28,674 nt of DNA, from the NCBI GenBank assembly GCA_022563275.1, contig JADFNR010000032.1, forward strand, positions 1 through 28,674, read 5' to 3'. Source of the stretch: Chloroflexota bacterium (GTDB taxonomy: Bacteria > Chloroflexota > Dehalococcoidia > UBA3495). Below the pieces are notes generated by a model. The model did no database searches, was not told where the DNA came from, and worked only from the letters and a program-made list of their open reading frames with translations. This document shows positions 1 through 6,971 of this stretch, piece by piece. A program made the position numbers and the translations under genes. Each line of letters starts with the position of its first letter. Positions within the stretch are counted from its first letter, which is position 1.

Positions 1-246
1 TCGACCGCCGGCTTCACGGTGACCGGGATCGGTTCCGCCGATTCATCAACAAGACATTCACCCTGGAGGTGATACCGGTCAAGGGAGCGGTGCTGCACAT
101 AGAGCGGCCCTGGCGACGACAAGCTGACTAACAGTTTGGGCGTCAGTAAGACCTTCACTCTGGAAGTGATACCGGTCAAGGGAGCGGTGCTGCACATAGA
201 GCGGACCACGCCCATCTACATGGATGTGATCAACTTCTTGAACTAG
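1..246 (+). pseudogene. Scrambled 3' fragment of an archaellin gene at the window edge
   Basis: Positions 1-45 match 729-773 of the next archaellin gene and 108-246 match 836-974, both at an offset of 728. The 62 bases between (46-107) are different. They encode an archaellin C-terminal motif (NKTFTLEVIPVKGAVLHIER) in a shifted frame and run the first frame into a TGA at 70-72. The last part, from about 106, is again in the normal archaellin frame and ends in the usual IYMDVINFLN tail and TAG stop. The 5' end lies outside the window. This is either a recombination product among tandem archaellin genes or, more likely, a contig-end assembly error in a repeat. It should not be counted as a working gene. 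Confidence 0.75.
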
Positions 247-295
247 AGCCTTGTTCCGGCAGCAGGCCCAAGTTCAAGCACCTTTCAGCTGCGTG

Positions 296-326
296 GTATC
301 GCCTGGAAGGAAAACCCAGGCGGTAC
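296..326 (+). promoter_or_regulatory. Strong 5'-UTR hairpin upstream of archaellin copy 1
   Basis: The 11-base arm GTATCGCCTGG (296-306) pairs with CCAGGCGGTAC (316-326), with one G-U pair and a 9-base loop. No T-run follows, so it is not a simple rho-independent terminator. It ends 24 bases before the ATG at 351, just upstream of the ribosome binding site AGAGGAG (337-343). It could act as an mRNA stability or processing element for an abundant structural protein, or as a leaky attenuator. The same element recurs before copy 2. Confidence 0.6.
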
Positions 327-350
327 AAGTGAAAACAGAGGAGCTAAAAC

Positions 351-974
351 ATGAAATTCGGCAAGAATGTTCTGAGAGCAATATTTAGCGGTTGGAACAA
401 CCAAAGGGGCATCACGGGTCTGGAAACGGCCATCGTGTTGATCGCGTTCGTGGTGGTGTCCTCGGTATTCGCCTTCGCGGCCCTGTCCACCGGCATGTTC
501 TCCAGCGACAAAGCCAGAGAGACGGTGCACGCGGGCCTGGCCCAGACGCGGGCCACCATGGAACTGAAGGGATCGGTCATCGGCACATCCGACGTCGCCG
601 CCGTCACCGGGGTGCTCACGACCATCACGTTCCACGTGACCCAGTCGGCGGGTGGAGCGGACATCGACCTGAGTCCGGGCACCACGATCATCAAGTACAC
701 CGACGAAACCCAGGCCAAGCTGTTCGGATCGACCGCCGGCTTCACGGTGACCGGGATCGGTTCCGCCGATTCAGACAACCTGCTGGAGCGGAACGAGGTC
801 TACAAGATCGAGTTGATCAACCTGGACGTCACCGGCCCTGGCGACGACAAGCTGACTAACAGTTTGGGCGTCAGTAAGACCTTCACTCTGGAAGTGATAC
901 CGGTCAAGGGAGCGGTGCTGCACATAGAGCGGACCACGCCCATCTACATGGATGTGATCAACTTCTTGAACTAG
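351..974 (+). CDS. arlB: Archaellin (archaeal-type flagellin), copy 1
   Basis: This 207-residue protein is a structural subunit of the archaellum filament. A 20-residue basic leader ends in QRG, followed directly by ITGLETAIVLIAFVVVSSVF. This is a class III (type IV pilin-like) signal peptide cut after Gly by a PibD/FlaK-type peptidase, with the conserved hydrophobic helix that forms the filament core. The rest is rich in Thr, Val, Ser and Gly, as expected of the outer beta-sandwich, and ends in PIYMDVINFLN. The ATG start is supported by AGAGGAG seven bases upstream. It heads a run of archaellin genes followed by the motor genes arlG-F-H-I-J. The family assignment is secure from the leader motif and the context. 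The predicted protein is identical to that of copy 2. Confidence 0.93.
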   Translation: MKFGKNVLRAIFSGWNNQRGITGLETAIVLIAFVVVSSVFAFAALSTGMFSSDKARETVHAGLAQTRATMELKGSVIGTSDVAAVTGVLTTITFHVTQSAGGADIDLSPGTTIIKYTDETQAKLFGSTAGFTVTGIGSADSDNLLERNEVYKIELINLDVTGPGDDKLTNSLGVSKTFTLEVIPVKGAVLHIERTTPIYMDVINFLN

Positions 975-1023
975 AGCCTTGTTCCGGCAGCAGGCCCAAG
1001 TTCAAGCACCTTTCAGCTGCGTG

Positions 1024-1054
1024 GTATCGCCTGGAAGGAAAACCCAGGCGGTAC
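1024..1054 (+). promoter_or_regulatory. Second copy of the archaellin 5'-UTR hairpin
   Basis: This is identical to the element at 296-326 and lies in the 104-base space between archaellin copies 1 and 2, followed by AGAGGAG at 1065-1071 and the ATG at 1079. It has no counterpart in front of the third archaellin, where the gap is only 19 bases. Confidence 0.6.
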
Positions 1055-1078
1055 AAGTGAAAACAGAGGAGCTAAAAC

Positions 1079-1702
1079 ATGAAATTCGGCAAGAATGTTC
1101 TGAGAGCAATATTTAGCGGTTGGAACAACCAAAGGGGCATCACGGGTCTGGAAACGGCCATCGTGTTGATCGCGTTCGTGGTGGTGTCCTCGGTATTCGC
1201 CTTCGCGGCCCTGTCCACCGGCATGTTCTCCAGCGACAAAGCCAGAGAGACGGTGCACGCGGGCCTGGCCCAGACGCGGGCCACCATGGAACTGAAGGGA
1301 TCGGTCATCGGCACATCCGACGTCGCCGCCGTCACCGGGGTGCTCACGACCATCACGTTCCACGTGACCCAGTCGGCGGGTGGAGCGGACATCGACCTGA
1401 GTCCGGGCACCACGATCATCAAGTACACCGACGAAACCCAGGCCAAGCTGTTCGGGTCGACCGCCGGCTTCACGGTGACCGGGATCGGTTCCGCCGATTC
1501 AGACAACCTGCTGGAGCGGAACGAGGTCTACAAGATCGAGTTGATCAACCTGGACGTCACCGGCCCTGGCGACGACAAGCTGACTAACAGTTTGGGCGTC
1601 AGTAAGACCTTCACTCTGGAAGTGATACCGGTCAAGGGAGCGGTGCTGCACATAGAGCGGACCACGCCCATCTACATGGATGTGATCAACTTCCTGAACT
1701 AG
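1079..1702 (+). CDS. arlB: Archaellin, copy 2 (identical protein)
   Basis: The 207-residue protein is identical to copy 1, with the same class III signal peptide (cleavage after QRG, mature start ITGLETAIVL) and the same ribosome binding site and hairpin leader. The gene differs from copy 1 by two synonymous bases. In archaea, multiple archaellins usually differ in sequence and have distinct roles in the filament. Identical copies instead suggest a dosage effect or a recent duplication. Only 19 bases separate its stop from the start used here for the third archaellin. An artefactual duplication by the assembler cannot be excluded from the sequence alone. Confidence 0.9.
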   Translation: MKFGKNVLRAIFSGWNNQRGITGLETAIVLIAFVVVSSVFAFAALSTGMFSSDKARETVHAGLAQTRATMELKGSVIGTSDVAAVTGVLTTITFHVTQSAGGADIDLSPGTTIIKYTDETQAKLFGSTAGFTVTGIGSADSDNLLERNEVYKIELINLDVTGPGDDKLTNSLGVSKTFTLEVIPVKGAVLHIERTTPIYMDVINFLN

Positions 1703-1721
1703 ACGTTTTGCCCGCCCCAAA

Positions 1722-2372
1722 ATGGGCCGGTCAGAGGTGGCGAACAATTTAGTTATGGTTTCCCGGATCTTAACGGCGATGCGCTGCCCGTGCAGCGGGC
1801 AGCGCGGAATAACTGGCCTGGAAACGGCCATCGTGTTGATAGCGTTCGTGGTGGTGTCTTCAGTGTTTGCGTTCGCGGCTTTGTCCTCTGGGATGTTTGC
1901 CAGCGACGCATCTAGGGAAGTCCACATGATCGGCCTGGAGAATACAAGGACCAGCCTAGAGCTCAAAGGTTCGGTCATCGGCTTTGCGAATTCTACAGGC
2001 GCCACCGGGGTTATCACAGAACTGACGTTCAGCGTGGGCCAGGCAGCCGGTGGCGGGCAAGTGGATCTAACGCCCGGAACGATGGTCATCAAGTACTCAG
2101 ATGAAACCCAGAGCAAGTTGTTTGGATCGGCCGCCGGCTTCACGGTCACCGGAATCGGCGGCGCCGACTCGGACAATCTGCTGGAGCGAAACGAAATCTA
2201 CGAGATCAGGATGATAAATCTGAATGTCACCGGCAACGGTGACGACTCATTGAAGTATCCCTTAGGCGTGGATCGGACATTCACTCTAGAGGTCATACCC
2301 ATCGAAGGGACAGTACTCCAGATCGAGCGCACAACGCCCATCTACATGGACCTGATCAACTTTCTCAAATAG
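1722..2372 (+). CDS. arlB: Archaellin, diverged third copy
   Basis: The 216-residue protein is colinear with copies 1 and 2: the QRG/ITGLETAIVLIAF cleavage region is identical, the middle is diverged, and the tail is PIYMDLINFLK. The leader is longer and unrelated in sequence, and contains CPC just before the cleavage site. The start is uncertain. ATG 1722 has no ribosome binding site. ATG 1755 (MVSRILTAMRCPCSGQRG) gives an 18-residue leader close to the 20 of the other copies, with only a distant GAGGTGG. It could be a minor filament component, such as a base or hook-proximal subunit, because it differs from the two identical copies. The DNA for the hydrophobic helix is much closer to copies 1 and 2 than the rest, consistent with constraint or local gene conversion. 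Confidence 0.88.
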   Translation: MGRSEVANNLVMVSRILTAMRCPCSGQRGITGLETAIVLIAFVVVSSVFAFAALSSGMFASDASREVHMIGLENTRTSLELKGSVIGFANSTGATGVITELTFSVGQAAGGGQVDLTPGTMVIKYSDETQSKLFGSAAGFTVTGIGGADSDNLLERNEIYEIRMINLNVTGNGDDSLKYPLGVDRTFTLEVIPIEGTVLQIERTTPIYMDLINFLK

Positions 2373-2568
2373 GGGGCCGGCCATTCGCCGAACTGATGGG
2401 GTTGAGCAAATCTCCAACGGGTTGCCTCGACGTTCGGGCACGCTTAGGTCTTTTTCCGGGACCTCCGCAGCGCCATCCATGATCAACTAGCCCTGGCGGC
2501 GGATTGTTCCCCCTCGATCCGCGCCGGGGTCTGCTGGCCTTTAGGCCGATTATCAAAGCGAGCATCCA

Positions 2569-5172
2569 ATGGCAGATGGCGACCAGAGAATAGAAGTCTT
2601 AGAAGATGAAATGAAGGTACTGAAGGGAGAGGTCTCCCGTACCTTGGTTGACCTACGTGCTCTGTTGATGCGTGAAGAATCGCCGCTGATGTCCGGGGGG
2701 CTCGTCAACCGCATCGTGGCGCCAAGTGACCGCGGTGTTGGCGCCACGACCCAAATAACCCTGGCTCCGGTGGTCGAAGCGCCCGCTACCGTCGCCGTGG
2801 TTGCCGCACCGGGTGTTCCGGATGTAGAACCAGCGGCTTTGGCGGGCTTGCCGGACTTGGGGACCACGGCGACGCCGGAACCGCCTGGGTCGCCCAGCGG
2901 AGGTATTATTCCATCTTTGGAGGGTCAGGGTGTCTCTCCATTATCGAATGCGGCGCCGCCAGCCAGCGCACCATCTGCCGGTGATTTCAATCTTCCCGGC
3001 GCGCCATCTACCGGTGATTCCACGCTCCCGAATGCGAACGCTTTACCTGGACCCGGGCCTGATGCTGATCTAGCAGACGAAGAACGGATCCGCAAACGGA
3101 GAGAGCGTCTTCTGGAGGAAGAGTCTCTAGAGGAAGGAGAGCGCGCCCTCCGTTCCCGAAAGAGAGAAAGCGATCAAGCGGAGGAAGCGACTGAACAGGA
3201 AGCTCGCGACCGCCGGAAGAAACGAGCACAGGAAGATGCTGAAGAATCAAAGCCCGGAGTTGGACCTGCTTCAGATCCAGCGAAAGATGCTGAAGATGTT
3301 GAACGGCTCCGCCAACGAAAGGCTCATCTCGAGGAAGAGGAGTCTGTAGAAGATGCGGAGCGTGCACTGCGTAAACGCAAGAGAGAAGGTGATCAAGAAG
3401 AAGAAGCGGCTGAACAGGAAGCCCGTGGCCGCCGGAAGAAACGAGCCCGGGAAGATGCTCTAGAACTGGAGATCGGGACTGCACCCGGAGCTGATTCAGA
3501 TCCAGTAGCCGAGCTGAAAAAAGCTCAACTGAAAGACGCTGAAGATGATAAACGGCGCCGCGAACGCAAGGAGCGTCTCAGGGAAGAACAGGCTTCAGAT
3601 GATGCGGAGCGCGCCCGGCGTGACCGAAGGAAAGAAGATGAGCGATCGGAGGAACAGGCCGAGGACGATGCTCATAAACGCCGGCGGAAGCGATCTCAGG
3701 AAGAAGACGAAGAGCTAGAGAATCGCAGCCGCAAGAGAAAACAGGAGCAGTTGGAGGAAGAGGCCGACCAAGAGCGCCGGGACCGCAGAATGAAACAGGA
3801 GCGTGCGGAAGAAGAGGCCGATCAAGAGCGCCGGGACCGCAGGAAGGATCAGGAGCCGGAATACGGCGAAACACCGGAGCATCGGGATCCAAACACACTA
3901 GCTTGGCAGGAAACAAACGATCAACTGGAGAGCCAATACGGGTCCGAGTCGCAAGACGAGATTGATCATTTCCGCCGCGTTGGCCGCCGAGGTAGAGGTC
4001 TGGAGCAGGAAATGGAAAACTTTTCAGAATCACATATGTCAGAAAGTGATTGGGATTCCGGCATGAGTTCCAATCACGAATCAGGTCCTTTGGACGAGGT
4101 TCCCGAAGACCAAAGGAGTCCCATGGGGCCGGATGCCGCGAGAACTGGATTGGATGTTGGGGAAGATGAGGAATACGGTTCCGAGGATGACCAGGCCGAT
4201 CTAGTGACCGGAGCCGGCCAAGTCCAAGACGATCTGGTGACTGGAGCCGGCCAAGACCAAGACGATCTGGTGACTGGAGCCGGCCAAGACCAAGACGAAG
4301 AAGGGGACCAAGCCCAGAACCAGGACTATGAACTCGAATTTAGTCCAGAATCCGCCAGAGTTGATGGATTAGGCGATGGCCCCGCTGACAGCGGCGGCGA
4401 TGACTACTCCGATGATTGGGACGATTCAGAAGAACCAAGTCCGCCACAACTAGACCCGCTCGACGATCACGATCCCTACGAAAACCAGGAGGAACCCAAA
4501 ATTAACGGAAACAACGGCCCTCGTAGGCCCAAGGGACCGGAAGCGGGACGGCGGACGTACGAGGACGACAACTACCAAGAAAGCGACTACCAAGACAACT
4601 ACGACGATGGCCGGAACCAAGAACACAGGTCCCGGCCCCAGAACCCGACCCGTGCCCAGCGGATGCCTAGACCGTCTCCTGGTGGGCCCATGGGCCGTCG
4701 GCCGCCCACGGGCAACTATGGCTATGCCCCTCAAAAAGGCAACGGCCGCTGGGAACAACCTCCGTCCGGACCCGATCGGTGGCCGGGCCCCCAGGAATGG
4801 GCGCCGGAACCGCCGCCCATGGACCTTAATCTGGTGTCCAATCTGGTCCGTTGGGCCTCCATGGCCAAACACCGGGTGGGCGAGAAGCGGCTTTCGGACA
4901 TCATTGAACTTTATGTTGCGTCAAGAAACGCTCCTCCCGGACTGAGCAAAGTGCTTGCCAACATCGCGTCCATCGTCGACGACCAAGCGCCTGAATCGGG
5001 ACAAACGGCCCAGGAAACGATGGACCTGATCGCTCATCTCCACGGCATCCTGACGGCTAGCCTCCCCGTGCCCGCGGTGCCCTTGTTCGATGGCCCGATC
5101 AACTTCGGGGCCGGGAATAGGGCCTACGGCGGCAACGGACCAACCAGAGACGACGGCAAGGGTGACTGGTAG
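2569..5172 (+). CDS. Giant ArlC/D/E-like archaellum switch protein candidate
   Basis: This 867-residue protein sits where arlC/D/E lie in euryarchaeal loci, between the archaellins and arlG. Residues 1-40 form a short coiled coil (RIEVLEDEMKVLKGEVSRTL), as in ArlC-type proteins. Residues ~40-165 are Pro/Ala-rich. Residues ~170-435 hold at least three degenerate repeats of about 70 residues, extremely rich in Glu, Arg and Lys. Acidic and Pro/Asn-rich linkers follow. The end, from about residue 745 (LVSNLVRWASMAKHRVGEKR, LSDIIELYVASRNAPPGLSK), resembles the FlaD/E domain, whose family members read roughly WLEFLVEKVG...LDYYV. ArlCDE proteins form the cytoplasmic motor collar that receives chemotaxis signals. 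Usual family proteins have 150-400 residues, so this one is greatly enlarged. Its stop overlaps the next start by one base. The function is inferred mainly from position and the C-terminal domain. Confidence 0.65.
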   Translation: MADGDQRIEVLEDEMKVLKGEVSRTLVDLRALLMREESPLMSGGLVNRIVAPSDRGVGATTQITLAPVVEAPATVAVVAAPGVPDVEPAALAGLPDLGTTATPEPPGSPSGGIIPSLEGQGVSPLSNAAPPASAPSAGDFNLPGAPSTGDSTLPNANALPGPGPDADLADEERIRKRRERLLEEESLEEGERALRSRKRESDQAEEATEQEARDRRKKRAQEDAEESKPGVGPASDPAKDAEDVERLRQRKAHLEEEESVEDAERALRKRKREGDQEEEAAEQEARGRRKKRAREDALELEIGTAPGADSDPVAELKKAQLKDAEDDKRRRERKERLREEQASDDAERARRDRRKEDERSEEQAEDDAHKRRRKRSQEEDEELENRSRKRKQEQLEEEADQERRDRRMKQERAEEEADQERRDRRKDQEPEYGETPEHRDPNTLAWQETNDQLESQYGSESQDEIDHFRRVGRRGRGLEQEMENFSESHMSESDWDSGMSSNHESGPLDEVPEDQRSPMGPDAARTGLDVGEDEEYGSEDDQADLVTGAGQVQDDLVTGAGQDQDDLVTGAGQDQDEEGDQAQNQDYELEFSPESARVDGLGDGPADSGGDDYSDDWDDSEEPSPPQLDPLDDHDPYENQEEPKINGNNGPRRPKGPEAGRRTYEDDNYQESDYQDNYDDGRNQEHRSRPQNPTRAQRMPRPSPGGPMGRRPPTGNYGYAPQKGNGRWEQPPSGPDRWPGPQEWAPEPPPMDLNLVSNLVRWASMAKHRVGEKRLSDIIELYVASRNAPPGLSKVLANIASIVDDQAPESGQTAQETMDLIAHLHGILTASLPVPAVPLFDGPINFGAGNRAYGGNGPTRDDGKGDW
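4198..4296 (+). repeat. Three in-frame 33-bp tandem repeats
   Basis: A 33-base unit encoding DDLVTGAGQ(V/D)Q occurs three times, at 4198-4230, 4231-4263 and 4264-4296. The last two copies are identical and the first has three substitutions. The repeat keeps the reading frame, so copy number can vary without breaking the gene. It lies in the acidic linker of the large switch-protein candidate. Confidence 0.9.
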
Positions 5173-5642
5173 TGGAGAAGGCTATCGCATCATCTCTGTT
5201 CATCATAGCCAGCGTGGTGGCGACCATCGCGCTCATCAACGCCGTGTTACCGGCGTTGGGCAAGAGTTCCGGCGCATTGGTTTCGGCCAATGCGGCCGCG
5301 TCTGACCGGATAAGGACCGATATTGAGATACTTCATGCAACGGGCGACACATCGGCCAAAACGGTGACATTCTGGGTGAAGAACATCGGGACCACCACCA
5401 TAAAAGATATCACGGTGTCTGATATTTTTCTTGATACCCCTTCCTCGGTCAATCGACTCTCCTACACCTCCGGATGCAGCTCAGATTGCTGGGATTACGC
5501 ATTGGAGGGAGGAGCCACGGTTTGGAAGCAATCGAAAACAGTAAAATTCACGCTCACTCTGTCGACGCTGGACAGCGGGGTTTATTCGGTTCGGTTGAGC
5601 GTCTTCAACGGAGTGAGCGCCGACAAGGACTTTAGCGTCTAG
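5172..5642 (+). CDS. arlG: ArlG-like archaellum stator/anchor protein
   Basis: The 156-residue protein has one N-terminal membrane helix (SLFIIASVVATIALINAVL, residues ~8-26) and an extracytoplasmic beta-sandwich. The run RTDIEILHATG...VTFWVKNIGTTTI matches the ArlG family pattern TDIEII...V-KNTG. In archaea ArlG assembles with ArlF outside the membrane as the static part of the motor. The start is a GTG at 5172 that shares its first base with the last base of the upstream TAG, so translation is probably coupled. CSSDC near residue 100 could form a disulfide. Assignment to ArlG rather than ArlF rests on remembered family patterns and on the next gene fitting ArlF better. Confidence 0.75.
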   Translation: MEKAIASSLFIIASVVATIALINAVLPALGKSSGALVSANAAASDRIRTDIEILHATGDTSAKTVTFWVKNIGTTTIKDITVSDIFLDTPSSVNRLSYTSGCSSDCWDYALEGGATVWKQSKTVKFTLTLSTLDSGVYSVRLSVFNGVSADKDFSV

Positions 5643-5679
5643 GTTTCGGGGGTCTGAGAAATAGGGAGCAGCCAGTCTC

Positions 5680-6198
5680 GTGGGAATCCTAGTAGCTGGA
5701 ATATTGGTAATCACGACATTCTTAGTTGCCTCTTCACTGATGTTCGGGACAATCTTGAGCGGCTCGGTGGAGCAGACCCAAGCATTAAAAGAACTGGCGG
5801 TAATTAACAAACGGTTGGCCGGATCGGCCTTAAACATCACCAGCGCGGTGGTCGATACCCCTGGAGGGGGCGACGTGACCGTGGTGGTGGACAACACAGG
5901 TTCAGAGTCGGTTTTCGATTTCGCCGATATGGACGTGATAATTCAATACACGGATGTGTCCGGCAATAAGACACTCACATACCTGGATTTCAATTCAGTA
6001 GCGGCAGGAGTAAATGAATGGACGGTGCCCGTCACCGGAGTGCAACCAGATTCGTTCAATCCGAACGTCTGGGACTCCGATGAGGTCCTGACCATAGACA
6101 TCAAAGTAGACCCATCGATAAAAACAGGGACATCAGCCCACGTGGTGGTGGGAACCCCGCAGGGAGTCGCCGACCAGTCTGACCTCACCAACCCTTAA
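5680..6198 (+). CDS. arlF: ArlF-like archaellum stator protein
   Basis: The 172-residue protein starts at GTG 5680 with AGGGAG about 11 bases upstream. It has an N-terminal membrane helix (residues ~2-25), then a beta-sandwich with SALNITSA and VTVVVDNTGS, the ArlF pattern of INIT... followed by V-NTGS. Archaeal ArlF binds the S-layer or cell surface and partners with ArlG. The order G-F-H-I-J is the one known from Sulfolobus. A clear paralogue of the whole protein forms the first ~165 residues of the 671-residue protein encoded on the - strand at 13034-11019, sharing for example EYTD/QYTD, SYLEY/TYLDF and the W-T-V segments. This is the most direct link between the two gene clusters. Confidence 0.75.
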   Translation: MGILVAGILVITTFLVASSLMFGTILSGSVEQTQALKELAVINKRLAGSALNITSAVVDTPGGGDVTVVVDNTGSESVFDFADMDVIIQYTDVSGNKTLTYLDFNSVAAGVNEWTVPVTGVQPDSFNPNVWDSDEVLTIDIKVDPSIKTGTSAHVVVGTPQGVADQSDLTNP

Positions 6199-6251
6199 CC
6201 CTCTACGCAATCATAATTTTTTTAAACAATTGCACCAGAGGAGAGGACCGG

Positions 6252-6968
6252 ATGGCACGCCCCGTAATAGAAAAAGGGAAAACGATCACCACTGGCAGTA
6301 CTGAGATAGACAAAAAGCTGGGCGGAGGCATCCCGGTGGGTTCGCTGGTCTTGCTGGAAGGCCAGTCAGACGCTGGGAAAAGCGTGCTCAGCCAGCATTT
6401 CTCCCATTCAACACTGAACGACAAGATCTCAGTGGCGTGCTACACCACTGAGAATACGGTAAAAAGTCTGCTGTCCCAGATGAACTCGCTGAATCTGGAC
6501 GTCACAGACTATTTCCTCTGCGACCGCCTGCGCATCTACCCCGTGGAGATGACCGCTGAAGACGCGGATGTCGGGGAATCGTTCAACGCTCTCAAGAATC
6601 ATTTCGAATCACTGCCGCCCAGGTTCGAGCTGATCATATTCGATTCGCTGACGGGTATGGTGGCCCACGCCGACGACCGCGGCATAATCGACTTCTTCGC
6701 CGGTTGCAAGAAGCTCTGCGACCAGGGCCGCACCATCGTGACCATCGTCCACTCCTACGCCTTTGCCGACCAGATGCTGATCCGCGTCCGCTCTCTGTGC
6801 GACGCTCACCTGGTGATGAAGATCGACCAGTTGGGGGAGCGGTTGGTCAAGACCATGGAGGTGGCCAAGGTCCGGAATGCCGACCAGTCCACTGGGAATG
6901 TCATCAGCTTTGACGTGGAGCCAGGCATTGGGATGAAGATAATCCCAATCTCCAAGGCCAAGGCCTAA
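6252..6968 (+). CDS. arlH: Archaellum ATP-binding protein ArlH (KaiC-like)
   Basis: The 238-residue RecA/KaiC-fold protein has Walker A GQSDAGKS at residues 37-44 and Walker B LIIFD at 127-131, followed by SLTG. Its length is typical of ArlH. ArlH binds ATP, forms a ring under the membrane, and contacts ArlI and the switch complex as part of the motor core. The start is well supported by the run GAGGAGAGG ending about five bases before ATG 6252. The stop lies three bases before the arlI start, indicating co-transcription and probable translational coupling. The conserved motifs are intact. Confidence 0.92.
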   Translation: MARPVIEKGKTITTGSTEIDKKLGGGIPVGSLVLLEGQSDAGKSVLSQHFSHSTLNDKISVACYTTENTVKSLLSQMNSLNLDVTDYFLCDRLRIYPVEMTAEDADVGESFNALKNHFESLPPRFELIIFDSLTGMVAHADDRGIIDFFAGCKKLCDQGRTIVTIVHSYAFADQMLIRVRSLCDAHLVMKIDQLGERLVKTMEVAKVRNADQSTGNVISFDVEPGIGMKIIPISKAKA

Positions 6969-6971
6969 CCG

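Larger units (their letters stand above)
108..1702 (+). repeat. 728-bp tandem duplication of archaellin gene plus leader
   Basis: The stretch 108-974 is repeated at 836-1702 with a period of 728 bases, covering the coding sequence, stop codon and the 104-base intergenic leader. By eye I find only two differences, both synonymous: A727/G1455 in a Gly codon and T966/C1694 in a Leu codon. Such near identity points to a very recent duplication, continuing gene conversion, or an assembly repeat expansion. The third archaellin gene downstream is clearly diverged, so the region is a genuine multi-archaellin locus even if the exact copy number is uncertain. Confidence 0.9.

Noticed and set aside
344..778. 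Repeated open frames on both strands within the archaellin genes (144 codons on -, 155 on +)
   Set aside because: They exist only because the archaellin coding sequence is GC-rich and duplicated; they have no ribosome binding site and odd composition (His/Arg-rich).
4198..4296. Short tandem repeats as a CRISPR array
   Set aside because: The units are directly adjacent without spacers, in frame, and inside a coding sequence.
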